DNA from: JAAYDI01 sp052034005
GTDB taxonomy: Bacteria > Planctomycetota > Planctomycetia > Pirellulales > Pirellulaceae
Assembly: GCA_052034005.1 (NCBI GenBank)
Contig: JBPOJB010000009.1
Coordinates: forward strand, 62,001-126,000
Length of the DNA stretch: 64,000 nucleotides
Direction of reading: 5' to 3'
Below are positions 25,562-35,698 of the stretch, piece after piece. The position numbers were made by a program, and so were the translations under genes. The notes below the pieces were generated by a model that was not told the DNA's origin, made no database searches, and worked only from the letters and a program-made list of their open reading frames with translations. The stretch's first letter is position 1. The number at the start of each line of letters is the position of its first letter.

Positions 25562-26668
25562 TCATGCGCTGGCACGCAGCCGCATCGATACGGCGACCGG
25601 ATCCGGCCGGCGGCCGAGCATCTTGTCGAGCAGCTTCTCTGCGGCCCGCTCGCGGGCCGCGAACCAGGCCCCATCGGCGTACGTCTGCCAGCGGCTGTTG
25701 CCCGAGGGACGCACCAGCGCGGCCGCGCGCGGCACGAACTGCGGGTCCAAGTCCAGGAACCCGAACAGGTCTCGCAGCGCCGCGTGCGGCGCCGCCAGCA
25801 ACTGCTCGTAACTGAGCGAGAAGCCGCTGTACGCCTTGCCCCAGATGTAGGACAGCTTCCACACCAGATAAAACATCTCGTACGGGTGACTGACCAACTG
25901 CCAATCGAGCATGGGGAAATGTGATGAGAGATCGCGCACCCAGTCACCCAGGAAATAGGCGTCGTGCTCCGCAAACCGCTCGAGCGGATCATCCCGACCG
26001 AATGGGGCCGACCTGCGCATCGTCGAGAGCCACTGATCCCGCGGATGGCGGAACAGGTGCACCAGCTGCGCCTCGGGGAACACGTGCCGCAGCCAGTCCA
26101 GCCGGAAATCCACCCGGTTGAACTGCAACACGGCGCGGCCGCCGGCCGAACTGATGAGCAGCCGGATGTAGGCGGCCAACGCCGGCTTCCAATCCAACGC
26201 GTCCAGGTACAGGTCCTCGCGGTCCCACGGCTCGGTGAACATCTGCTGCAGATTCGGAATCCGGTCGTACTCCGACCAGTACTCCTCGACATCGTAATGC
26301 GTGGGATCCGGCACCGTCGGCCGCTGGGCCGATGGCAGCGCCAGCCATGGATGCAGCGGCTCGTAGTAGGTCGTGAGCTCCGGCAGGTGTCGAAAGATGT
26401 TCCACAGCAGAGTCGACCCGGTGCGGAACCGCGCCGTGATGAACACCGGCGCCGGATCGCCCGCCAGTACGGCCTGGTCCCCGATGCCGAGTTCCGGGTA
26501 CTCGGCGGCCGCCAGGTTCACCAGTGGCCGCCAGTCGACGTGGACGCGCACGTGATCGTGCGGGCGCCGGATCGGTCGGAGCTCGAACCTGTCGGCAGAC
26601 TCCTCCTCGGCGCGCGGCGTGCTCCGGCGAGCTCTCCAGGCTCGAATCAGGGCAGTCAGTCGGCTCAT
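25562..26668 (-). CDS. PAPS-dependent sulfotransferase family protein
   Basis: A 368-residue protein with the two PAPS-binding signatures of cytosolic-type sulfotransferases: a 5'-phosphosulphate loop TARFRTGSTLLWNIF (about residues 90-105) and a 3'-phosphate motif FRHPRDQWLSTMR (about 215-227). It probably transfers sulfate to a hydroxyl or amine group of a carbohydrate or small molecule; the acceptor is unknown. No signal peptide is seen, so it should be cytoplasmic. The frame is open further upstream but the sequence before this ATG has no family similarity. The gene stands alone, convergent with the DUF151 gene. Confidence 0.82.
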   Translation of the reverse strand: MSRLTALIRAWRARRSTPRAEEESADRFELRPIRRPHDHVRVHVDWRPLVNLAAAEYPELGIGDQAVLAGDPAPVFITARFRTGSTLLWNIFRHLPELTTYYEPLHPWLALPSAQRPTVPDPTHYDVEEYWSEYDRIPNLQQMFTEPWDREDLYLDALDWKPALAAYIRLLISSAGGRAVLQFNRVDFRLDWLRHVFPEAQLVHLFRHPRDQWLSTMRRSAPFGRDDPLERFAEHDAYFLGDWVRDLSSHFPMLDWQLVSHPYEMFYLVWKLSYIWGKAYSGFSLSYEQLLAAPHAALRDLFGFLDLDPQFVPRAAALVRPSGNSRWQTYADGAWFAARERAAEKLLDKMLGRRPDPVAVSMRLRASA

Positions 26669-26772
26669 GGGCGTTACCGTGTTGCGTGAGGGGGGCCCGG
26701 TCGAAAAGCAGGTCCGAATTGTGCGCGGATTTGCCCGTCGCGCCAACAGCAATTCCCTGCCGCCCGGCGTGA

Positions 26773-26801
26773 GGGGTGAGGGGTGAGCGGGCAAGCGGGG
26801 G
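26773..26801 (+). other. Candidate G-quadruplex motif
   Basis: Four G-runs on the plus strand (GGGG-TGA-GGGG-TGAGC-GGG-CAAGC-GGGGG) with loops of 3-5 nt fit the G3+N1-7 rule. It lies in the 200-bp gap between lysC and the sulfotransferase gene, both on the minus strand, so the transcript itself would be C-rich. Confidence 0.4.
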
Positions 26802-26869
26802 CAGGCGGGCAAGCGCGCGGCGGCTGATCCCCCCCACACGCGCCGGCCGTGCCGGGCGGCGCATCCGGC

Positions 26870-28669
26870 TCAGTGCAGCACGTCTTCGAACGCCTTCTGG
26901 AGTTGCTCGAGACCCAGCTGGCCGGCTTGGCCGTCGACGACGACATTCACACGCACTTCGCTGGTGCTGATCATGTCGATGTTGATGGAGGCTTCGGCCA
27001 GCGCCTGGAACATGCGGGTGCCAAACCCGGTATGGCTGCGCAACCCGATGCCGGAGACGGACAGTTTGGCGACGTGCGGCCGGTGCGTGACCGAGTGGCA
27101 GTTGAGTTCGCCGGACAGGTGGTTCGCGACATACAGGGCCCCCAGGAGTTGATCGGCCGGCACGGTGAAGCTGAGGCTGATGCGCCCCATGTATCCCTTG
27201 TAGCTCTGGACGATCATATCGACGAAGATCCCGGCCAGGGCGATGTCGTCGAACACGCGCGCAGCCACGCCCGGCTCATTGGGCACGCCGACGATGGTCA
27301 CCAGCGCCTGGGTCTGGTCGAGCGACAGGTCGCTGATGAACAGTTCCTCCATGTCAATGCCCTGCAGGCGCTCGACCAGGTGGCCCAGATCCGGGCCGTT
27401 GTTGTATGCCAGGGGCCGGCTGCCGGCTTCCGGGCTCGGCGCGGCAACGGCCGGCGGTTCCTTCTCCAGGTCGTAGACCTCGTGCACGGCGCGGAGGGCC
27501 TGGAGGGCCGCGTCGCGCTCCACCACCACGGAGATCTTGATTTCGCTGGTCGTGATCATCTGGATATTGATCCCTTGGGCCGCCAGCGCGCCGAACATCT
27601 TGTTGGCGACGCCCGTCTGGCGGGCCATGCCCAGCCCGACCACGCTGATCTTGGCGACCTGGTCGTCGTGCGTCACCTCGCTGGCGCCGACCACGGCCGC
27701 CGCCTCGCGCACCACTTGCAGCGCCTCGTCCAGTTCGTGGCACGGCACGGTGAACGAGATATCCGACTTGCCCCGCTCGCCGATGTTCTGCACGATCATA
27801 TCGACGGTGATCTTGTGGTCGGCCAGCCGGGAGAAGATCTCGAGGCTCTTGCCCGGCACGTCGGGCACGCCGACGATCGTGATCCGCGCTTCGCTCGACG
27901 ACATGGCCGCCCCGCACACCGCCTGGTCCGGCCGTTCCGGCTCCGACAGGACCAGGGTGCCCCGGATGTCGCTCAGGCTGCTGCGGACGTGGATCGGGAC
28001 GGAGTACTTCTTGGCGAACTCGATCGCGCGGTTATGCATCACGCCGGCGCCCAGGCTGGCCAACTCCAGGATCTCGTCGTAGCTGATCCGCTCGACTCGG
28101 CGCGCCTCGGGCAGCACTCGCGGATCGGTCGTGTAGACGCCGTCCACATCCGTGTAGATCTCGCACTCATCCGCTTTCAGCACGGCGGCCAGCGCCACGG
28201 CCGTCGTATCGCTGCCGCCGCGGCCGAGCGTGGTGATGTCGTGGTGCTCGTCGATCCCCTGGAATCCGGCCGCGATCACGATATAGCCGTCATCCAGCAG
28301 TTTGCGGAGGCGGTGCGTGGCGATCGAGCGGATCCGGGCCTTGGTGTGCGTGGCGTCCGTGATGATCCCCATTTGCGCGCCGGTGAGGCTCATGGCCTTG
28401 TAGCCCAGCGCTTCGACGGCCATGGCCATCAGCGCCACGCTCACCTGTTCACCGGTCGACAGCAGCATGTCCATCTCCCGCGCCGGCGGGCGCGGGTTCA
28501 CCTGGTGGGCCAGGTCGACGAGCAGGTCCGTGTTCTGACCCATGGCGCTCACGACCATCACCACCTGGTTGCCCTCGCGCTGGGCGCGAATCGCCTTGCG
28601 CGCTGCCGCCAGGATCTTCTCGCTGTCCGCGACGCTCGTACCACCGAACTTCTGGACGATCAGGGCCAT
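26870..28669 (-). CDS. lysC: Aspartate kinase with four ACT domains
   Basis: A 599-residue enzyme phosphorylating aspartate, the first step to lysine, threonine and methionine. The catalytic part (1 to about 250) shows VQKFGGTSVADS, LLSTGEQVS, GRGGSDTTAVALAA and YTDVDGVYTTDPR. Two successive ACT-domain pairs follow (about 265-420 and 445-595), each with the ITIVGVP-type opening (ARITIVGVPDVPG; ALVTIVGVPNEPG). Most bacterial enzymes have one pair (about 400 residues); the duplicated form is known in cyanobacteria and suggests more complex feedback control by lysine and threonine. A GTG two codons upstream (28675) is an equally possible start. It is the last gene of hom-apgM-lysC. Confidence 0.95.
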   Translation of the reverse strand: MALIVQKFGGTSVADSEKILAAARKAIRAQREGNQVVMVVSAMGQNTDLLVDLAHQVNPRPPAREMDMLLSTGEQVSVALMAMAVEALGYKAMSLTGAQMGIITDATHTKARIRSIATHRLRKLLDDGYIVIAAGFQGIDEHHDITTLGRGGSDTTAVALAAVLKADECEIYTDVDGVYTTDPRVLPEARRVERISYDEILELASLGAGVMHNRAIEFAKKYSVPIHVRSSLSDIRGTLVLSEPERPDQAVCGAAMSSSEARITIVGVPDVPGKSLEIFSRLADHKITVDMIVQNIGERGKSDISFTVPCHELDEALQVVREAAAVVGASEVTHDDQVAKISVVGLGMARQTGVANKMFGALAAQGINIQMITTSEIKISVVVERDAALQALRAVHEVYDLEKEPPAVAAPSPEAGSRPLAYNNGPDLGHLVERLQGIDMEELFISDLSLDQTQALVTIVGVPNEPGVAARVFDDIALAGIFVDMIVQSYKGYMGRISLSFTVPADQLLGALYVANHLSGELNCHSVTHRPHVAKLSVSGIGLRSHTGFGTRMFQALAEASINIDMISTSEVRVNVVVDGQAGQLGLEQLQKAFEDVLH

Positions 28670-28696
28670 CAGCACAACATCCGAACTGGGGTTTTG

Positions 28697-29899
28697 CTAG
28701 GATCGAAGAAAGAACTCCATCACCGTCCAGCCCGCCTCGAACAGGAGCGGGGAGGCGGCCGCCGACGGCTCATCATAGGTGGCTGTCCCGTCGGGAGGTA
28801 TGCCGGTACCGCACATGGCCAGCGGCACGGGCCCGTGGCTGTGCGTCTTGGTCCGCAGCGGCGTCGGGTGGTCGGGCGAGACCAGCAGCCGGTAGTCGCC
28901 CGCTTGTTGCAGCGCGGCATGCACCGGCCCGACGATGTGCCGGTCGATCTGCTCCAAAGCCTGGACCTTCGCGGCGAGGTCCCCTTCGTGGGACGCCTCG
29001 TCGGTCGCCTCGATGTGGACGCACACCAGGTCGGACTCGGCCAGCGCCTCGATCGCGGCGCGGCCTTTGGCCGCGTAATCGGTGTCGGTGTAGCCGGTCG
29101 CGCCCGGCACCTCGATCCGTTCCCAGCCGATCAGGGCCGCCAGGCCGCGGAGCAGGTCCACGGCCGTGATCATCTTGCCCCGCAGGCCATACACCTGCTG
29201 GAACGGCGGCAGGTTGGGTTTCCGGCCCAGGCCCCACAGCCACACGTTGGTGGCCGCCAGCTTGCCCTGCGCCCGCCGCGCCTGGTTGACCGGATGCTCG
29301 GCGAACAGTTCGACCGAGCGGTTCATGACATCGTTGAGCAGGTCGCTGCCGGGCCCGCGCGGGAAATCGTCCGCCACGCTCCGGTCGGTCAAGTCGTGCG
29401 GCGGCGTGGTCCGCGTCTCGAAGCTGAACGGCGCGGCATGGCCCCCGCTCCGGTAGATGAGCAGGTTCCGGTAACTGACGCCTGCGTGGAACTCCCACGG
29501 GCCGGCGCCCACCATCTGCTGGGCGTCGCGCAGCAGTGTGCGCGCCTCGGCCGTCGAAATATGCCCGGCTGTGAAATCGCGCATCAACTGGTTCTCGATC
29601 GAGACCAGATTGCAGCGGATGGCCCAGTCCTGGGGCCCCAGCTCGATCCCCTGGGCGGCCGCCTCCAGCGGCGCCCGGCCGGTATAATTCGCCCCGGGTT
29701 CGTACCCGAGCAGGCTCATGATCGCGACATCCGAACCCGCCGGCAGATGGTCCGGCACGTGCACCGCCCGGCCCACGCGACCTCGGGCCGCCACGGCGTC
29801 CATCGCGGGCAGCCGGGCGGCTTCCAGCGGCGTCTTCCCGCCCAGGGCCGCCTGCGGTTCGTCAGCACATCCGTCCGGAATGATGATCACGTATTTCAT
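28697..29899 (-). CDS. ApgM-like phosphoglycerate mutase family protein; candidate homoserine kinase
   Basis: A 400-residue alkaline-phosphatase-fold metalloenzyme of the archaeal-type 2,3-BPG-independent phosphoglycerate mutase group. The N-terminal metal Asp (VIIIPDGCADEP) and the nucleophile region LPAGSDVAIMSLLGYEP are clear; later metal ligands are seen in HIEATDEASHEGD and VSPDHPTPLRTKTHSH. It sits between homoserine dehydrogenase and aspartate kinase, with 27 and 42 bp gaps. A subgroup of this family found beside hom/lysC in genomes without ThrB has been proposed as an alternative homoserine kinase, and the context here fits that. A housekeeping glycolytic mutase is the other possibility; sequence alone does not decide. 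Confidence 0.85.
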   Translation of the reverse strand: MKYVIIIPDGCADEPQAALGGKTPLEAARLPAMDAVAARGRVGRAVHVPDHLPAGSDVAIMSLLGYEPGANYTGRAPLEAAAQGIELGPQDWAIRCNLVSIENQLMRDFTAGHISTAEARTLLRDAQQMVGAGPWEFHAGVSYRNLLIYRSGGHAAPFSFETRTTPPHDLTDRSVADDFPRGPGSDLLNDVMNRSVELFAEHPVNQARRAQGKLAATNVWLWGLGRKPNLPPFQQVYGLRGKMITAVDLLRGLAALIGWERIEVPGATGYTDTDYAAKGRAAIEALAESDLVCVHIEATDEASHEGDLAAKVQALEQIDRHIVGPVHAALQQAGDYRLLVSPDHPTPLRTKTHSHGPVPLAMCGTGIPPDGTATYDEPSAAASPLLFEAGWTVMEFFLRS

Positions 29900-29941
29900 G
29901 GCTAGATCCGTATCCGTTCGCTCATCAACGCCCGCCTCCTG

Positions 29942-31243
29942 TCAGTCCAAGACCCGCATCCGGACGCTGCGGCCCCGCACGCAGGTCAGGCGATCGATCG
30001 CCTCGACGGCCGCCCGGGTGGCGCCCTCCGTGGTCATGTGCGTCATGATCACCAAGGGGATTTCCGACCCGTTGCCGCCCGCGTCCGGCTCGTGCTGGAT
30101 GATCGACGCGATGGAGACGTGGTGCGCGCCCAGCACGCCCGCGATCTGGGCCATGACCCCCGGATGGTCCTCCACGATGAATCGCAGATAGAAGCGACCT
30201 CGCAGCGTGGCATGGTCGCGAATATCCACGCGCGGCCCGCGCTGCGACCAGAGTTCCAGCGTCCGGAACGTGATCGCGGTCCGGCCCACCGCCGTGTCGA
30301 TCATGTCCGCCACGACGGCCGACGCGGTGGGCATCTGGCCGGCCCCCAGGCCGTGAAAGAAGACCGGCCCCACGGCGTCCCCCACCACGCTGATCGCGTT
30401 GTACGCCTCACGCACCTCGGCCAGCGGCGATCCCATGCGGACCAGCGTCGGCGCCACATGCAGCTCCAGGACGCCGTCGGTCAATTGGGCGACGGCCAGC
30501 AACTTGATCCGGTATCCGCCCAGCTCCCGCGCATAACGCAGGTCCGCCGGGTTGAGTGTGTCGATGCCTTGCCGAGGTATCTCGCGCCAATGCACGCGAG
30601 CGCCGAAAGCCAGGTGTGCCAGGATGGCCAGCTTCTGGGCCGCGTCCGTCCCGTCGACATCCATCGTCGGGTCGGCTTCGGCGTACCCGAGTCGTTGCGC
30701 GGTCGCCAAGGCCGTCGGATAGTCCAGGCCTTCCTCCATCTTGGTCACCACGTAGTTGCTGGTCCCATTGAGGATCCCGCGCAGCGACAAGATCTGGTTG
30801 GCCGACAGGCACTGGCTGATGCTCGTGATGATCGGGATCCCGCCGGCGACGGACGCCTCGAACGCGATCGACCGCTTCAGGGCGCGCGCCGTGTCGAACA
30901 GCTCCGCGCCATGCTCGGCCAGCAGGGCTTTGTTGGCGGTCACCACGTCCTTGCCGCTCCGCAGCAGCTGGAGCATGATCGTGCGCGCCGGCTCCAGGCC
31001 GCCGATCAGCTGCGCGACGACTTTGATCTCGCGATTGTCCGTGATCCGCGACAGGTCGTTCGACAGGACTCCCGCGGGCAGGTCCGCGTCGCGTCGCTTG
31101 TGGATGTCGCGCACCACGACTTCCTCGAGCCAGAGCGTGCGCCCGGCATGCCGCGCCGTGCGATCGCCGTGGTCCAGCAGCAGCCGCGCCACGCCCGAGC
31201 CCACGGTTCCCATCCCGACGATCGCCACTTTGGTCTTGTGCAT
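29942..31243 (-). CDS. hom: Homoserine dehydrogenase
   Basis: A 433-residue enzyme reducing aspartate semialdehyde to homoserine. The Rossmann motif VAIVGMGTVGSGVA is at residues 6-19, the catalytic region VVTANKALLAEHG and GGIPII at about 100-145, the GILNGTSNYVVTKM signature at about 160, and the family motif YAEADPTMDVDGTDAAQKL. The C-terminus is a single ACT domain (YLRFIVEDHPGVMAQIAGVL), the usual site of threonine feedback. It is first in the hom-apgM-lysC transcription unit, so the operon promoter should lie in 31244-31500, divergent from groEL1. Confidence 0.97.
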   Translation of the reverse strand: MHKTKVAIVGMGTVGSGVARLLLDHGDRTARHAGRTLWLEEVVVRDIHKRRDADLPAGVLSNDLSRITDNREIKVVAQLIGGLEPARTIMLQLLRSGKDVVTANKALLAEHGAELFDTARALKRSIAFEASVAGGIPIITSISQCLSANQILSLRGILNGTSNYVVTKMEEGLDYPTALATAQRLGYAEADPTMDVDGTDAAQKLAILAHLAFGARVHWREIPRQGIDTLNPADLRYARELGGYRIKLLAVAQLTDGVLELHVAPTLVRMGSPLAEVREAYNAISVVGDAVGPVFFHGLGAGQMPTASAVVADMIDTAVGRTAITFRTLELWSQRGPRVDIRDHATLRGRFYLRFIVEDHPGVMAQIAGVLGAHHVSIASIIQHEPDAGGNGSEIPLVIMTHMTTEGATRAAVEAIDRLTCVRGRSVRMRVLD

Positions 31244-31515
31244 GCTCGCATGCCGTTGTGCTGATAAGGGTGGCCGGCCAGCGATACCAACGAACGATCA
31301 CAATCGTAGCGGCTCAGGCCGGGAGGCTGGAAGGTGGCAGCCGCCGTGCGCCCCGCGTCATCGCGGTGCCCCGATGGCGGCCGGGCCGCGACCCGCGGGC
31401 GTCTGCCAAAATGGCATTCGGCCGCGACCGGGCCGCGGGAAACCCGTGTCACCGCCCGGCCTGTGAATTAATTAAAGCATTATGAGCCAACCATTTAAGA
31501 CGGTCTAGGTGGGCC

Positions 31516-31532
31516 TTGGCACGAAGCTTGCA
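31516..31532 (+). promoter_or_regulatory. Sigma-54 (RpoN) -24/-12 promoter upstream of groEL1
   Basis: The sequence TTGGCACGAAGCTTGCA matches the consensus TGGCAC-N5-TTGCA at every defined base: GG at 31518-31519 and GC at 31530-31531 with the required 10-nt spacing. Transcription should start near 31543, giving a leader of about 170 nt before the groEL1 GTG. An A/T-rich stretch (TTAATTAAAGCATTATG) lies 35-60 bp upstream and a GCCA-AAA-TGGC inverted repeat about 110 bp upstream; either could bind an activator or IHF but that is inference. No CIRCE element was found in the 472-bp hom-groEL1 gap, which holds no other gene. Confidence 0.75.
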
Positions 31533-31715
31533 CTTCCTGGGCGCCCGTCCTGCGGGCCTGTCAAAATCGCGGGGGACATTCTTGTTCGCGGGCGGGCTGC
31601 GGGGGGCTTACGCGGCGCACGTGACAATCGGGGCCGTCGCCAGGGTCGCAGACGTGGGCGGTCAGTCGGGACGGTGGGAAACGCATATATCGCAAGCAAC
31701 AGGAGGAATCCGGAC

Positions 31716-33392
31716 GTGGCAAAGAAGATGGTTTATGACGACGAAGCCAGGCAGCCGTTGTTGGCAGGCGTCTCGAAGCTGGCCCGGGCCGTGCGCAGCA
31801 CGTTGGGGCCGCGCGGTCGCAATGCCGTGCTGGACAAGGGCTGGGGCTCGCCCAAGATCACCAAAGACGGCGTCACGGTGGCCGAGGACATTGACCTGGA
31901 TGACCCGAGCGAGAACGTGGGGGCCCAGTTGCTCAAGGAAGCCGCCAGCAAGACCAACAAGGTGGCGGGCGACGGCACGACGACCGCGACCGTGTTGGCC
32001 GAAGCGATCTTCCGCGAAGGCCTGAAGATGATCGCCGCCGGCGCCGACCCGATGAGCCTGAGCCGCGGGATTGCCAAGGCGAGCGAAGCGGTGGCGGCGG
32101 AAGTGCTCAAGCAGGCCTCGCCGCTGGATGCGAAATCGCGCAAAGACATTCAGCAGGTGGCCACGATCGCCGGCAACAACGATCCGACGATCGGCAACGT
32201 GCTGGCCGATGCGTTTCTGAAGGTGGGCAAGGACGGCGTCATCACGATCGAGGAGGGCAAGAGCGCGGAGACGACGGTTGAGGTTGTCGAGGGGATGCAG
32301 TTCGACCGCGGCTTCCTGTCCCCGCACTTCGTGACCAACGCGGACAAGATGGTCGTCGAGTTGGAGAACTGCTACATCCTGGTCTACGAGGAGAAGATCT
32401 CCAGCAACAAGAACTTGATCCCCTTGCTCGAGGCGATCAGCAAGGCCAACAAGCCGCTGCTGATCATTGCGGAGGACGTGGACGGGGAAGCGCTGGCCAC
32501 GCTGGTGGTCAACAAGCTGCGCGGCATCCTCAATGTCTGCGCCGTCAAGGCGCCCGGGTATGGTGACCGCCGCAAGGCGATGCTGGGCGACATCGCCGTG
32601 CTGACCAACGCCAAGCCGATCTTCAAGGATCTGGGAATCGAGCTGGAGAGCGTGAAGCTGACCGATCTGGGGCGTGCCAAGCGCGTGCGCATCTCGTCGG
32701 ATGAGACGGTGATTGTCAGCGGCGCGGGTTCGAAAGAGGCGATCGACGGCCGGGCCAATCAGATCCGCCGGGAAATCGAGCAGACCACGAGCGATTACGA
32801 CCGCGAGAAGCTGCAGGAGCGGCTGGCCAAGTTGGCCGGCGGCGTAGCGCAGATCCACTGCGGCGCGGCGACGGAAACTGAAATGAAGGAGCGCAAGGCG
32901 CTGTTGGAGGACGCCCGCGCCGCGACGCAAGCTGCGTTAGAGGAAGGCATTGTGCCCGGCGGCGGCGTGGCCCTGCTGCGGTCGGAAAAAGTCATCGGCA
33001 AACTGGATTTGACGGGCGACGATGCGATCGGCGCGGACATCGTGCGCCGCGTGCTGGAGTACCCGATGCGGATCATCGCCGAGAACGCGGGCACCGACGG
33101 GGCGGTCGTGGTCAATCGCGTCCGACGTATGAAAGGCAAGAACGACGGCTATGACGCCGAACGCAACGAATACTGCGACCTGCTCGATGCGGGCGTCGTC
33201 GATCCGGCCAAGGTCGTGCGCGCGGCCCTGCAGAATGCGGCCAGCATCGCGGGCCTGCTGCTGACCACTTCGGCCGTGGTGACCGAGATCCCCAAGGAGG
33301 TCGAGGCGCCGGGGCCCGGCGATCCGCACGAGCACGGCATGGGCGGCATGGGCGGCATGGGCGGTATGGGCGGCATGCCCGGCATGATGTAG
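31716..33392 (+). CDS. groEL: Chaperonin GroEL, copy 1 (GGM-tailed)
   Basis: A 558-residue 60-kDa chaperonin. ATP-binding motifs VRSTLGPRGRNAV and VAGDGTTTATVLAEA, the apical-domain block VEVVEGMQFDRGF, and the signature AATETEMKERK are present. It ends in a classic flexible (GGM)n tail. The N-terminus (AKKMVYDDEARQPLLAGVSKL) differs from typical AKxIxF. The start is GTG with a perfect AGGAGG 9 nt upstream. It is the first gene after the sigma-54 promoter, with groES 94 bp and groEL copy 2 about 500 bp downstream. It is cytoplasmic, assembling as rings with GroES. Confidence 0.97.
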   Translation: MAKKMVYDDEARQPLLAGVSKLARAVRSTLGPRGRNAVLDKGWGSPKITKDGVTVAEDIDLDDPSENVGAQLLKEAASKTNKVAGDGTTTATVLAEAIFREGLKMIAAGADPMSLSRGIAKASEAVAAEVLKQASPLDAKSRKDIQQVATIAGNNDPTIGNVLADAFLKVGKDGVITIEEGKSAETTVEVVEGMQFDRGFLSPHFVTNADKMVVELENCYILVYEEKISSNKNLIPLLEAISKANKPLLIIAEDVDGEALATLVVNKLRGILNVCAVKAPGYGDRRKAMLGDIAVLTNAKPIFKDLGIELESVKLTDLGRAKRVRISSDETVIVSGAGSKEAIDGRANQIRREIEQTTSDYDREKLQERLAKLAGGVAQIHCGAATETEMKERKALLEDARAATQAALEEGIVPGGGVALLRSEKVIGKLDLTGDDAIGADIVRRVLEYPMRIIAENAGTDGAVVVNRVRRMKGKNDGYDAERNEYCDLLDAGVVDPAKVVRAALQNAASIAGLLLTTSAVVTEIPKEVEAPGPGDPHEHGMGGMGGMGGMGGMPGMM

Positions 33393-33486
33393 ACGGCGTC
33401 GCCCGCCCCGGGTGGCGGCGCGACCCATTCCCACACAACGGATACGGACAGGTCAACTGAACATACACGAGAGAAGGATTAAAGCG

Positions 33487-33786
33487 ATGGCAAAAATCAA
33501 GATTCGACCTCTGGATGATCGCGTGGTAGTGGAGCCCCTGGCGGCCGAAGAGACCACGGCCGGCGGCATCGTGTTGCCCGACACGGCCAAGGAGAAGCCG
33601 CAGCGCGGCGTCGTCGTGGCGGTCGGCCCAGGCAAGCTGTTGGACAACGGCCAGCGCGGCGAGTTGTCCGTGGCGGTGGGCGACGAGGTGATCTACGGCA
33701 AGTACGGCGGATCGGACATCGAGATCAATGGTGAAGAGGTGAAGATCCTGCGCGAGAGCGACATCCTGGCCAAAGTGATCAAGTGA
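33487..33786 (+). CDS. groES: Co-chaperonin GroES
   Basis: A 99-residue lid of the GroEL chamber. KIRPLDDRVVVEPLAAEE, the mobile loop EETTAGGIVLPDTAKEKPQ and the C-terminal EVKILRESDILAKV are family hallmarks, and the length is standard (95-100). The start ATG follows GAGAAGGA by about 6 nt. Its position between two groEL genes is unusual; normally it is the first gene of a groES-groEL operon. It could serve both chaperonins. Confidence 0.97.
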   Translation: MAKIKIRPLDDRVVVEPLAAEETTAGGIVLPDTAKEKPQRGVVVAVGPGKLLDNGQRGELSVAVGDEVIYGKYGGSDIEINGEEVKILRESDILAKVIK

Positions 33787-33886
33787 GTGCCGATCGGGCG
33801 GGGCCGGCCGGCGCGCCAAGCGGACCCGTGGCGCCCGGCGGCTGAATCCAACCAACTTACCAACGTGAACTTAAGGACTTCCAAGC

Positions 33887-35506
<1,620 letters not shown>

Positions 35507-35609
35507 GGTACGCTTGTGCAACGGTGCACGGGAGGTGGTTGCGACGGGCGCGCCCCGTCGCCACGACAGACCACGGAGGCGGGACCTGAGTCCCCCGCGG
35601 CAATGATCG

Positions 35610-35648
35610 GCAGGCCACTACCCCCGCGGAGTGGCCTGCTTGTGTGTA
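35610..35648 (+). terminator. Rho-independent terminator after groEL2
   Basis: Perfect 10-bp stem GCAGGCCACT (35610-35619) / AGTGGCCTGC (35630-35639) with a 10-nt loop, followed by TTGTGTGT. It separates the groE operon from dnaJ. The T-run is interrupted, so efficiency may be partial. Confidence 0.75.
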
Positions 35649-35677
35649 GGGCCGGCGGAAGCGGAGGCGCGGCAGCA

Positions 35678-35698
35678 ATGGTGGCACACGTGCCATGA
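35678..35698 (+). other. Possible 6-codon leader cistron overlapping the dnaJ start
   Basis: ATG at 35678 opens MVAHVP followed by TGA, and that stop overlaps the dnaJ start codon as ATGA. A GGAGG (35663-35667) lies 10 nt before this ATG, whereas dnaJ itself has no ribosome-binding site at proper spacing. This suggests translational coupling of dnaJ to a minicistron. It could also be chance. Confidence 0.35.

Noticed and set aside
26849..29905. 1018-codon open frame antisense to lysC and apgM
   Set aside because: Shadow of two well-supported genes; composition (Asp/His/Arg/Val-rich) and lack of motifs are typical of antisense frames.
31244..31715. CIRCE/HrcA operator before groEL1
   Set aside because: No TTAGCACTC-N9-GAGTGCTAA or close variant is present in the gap.
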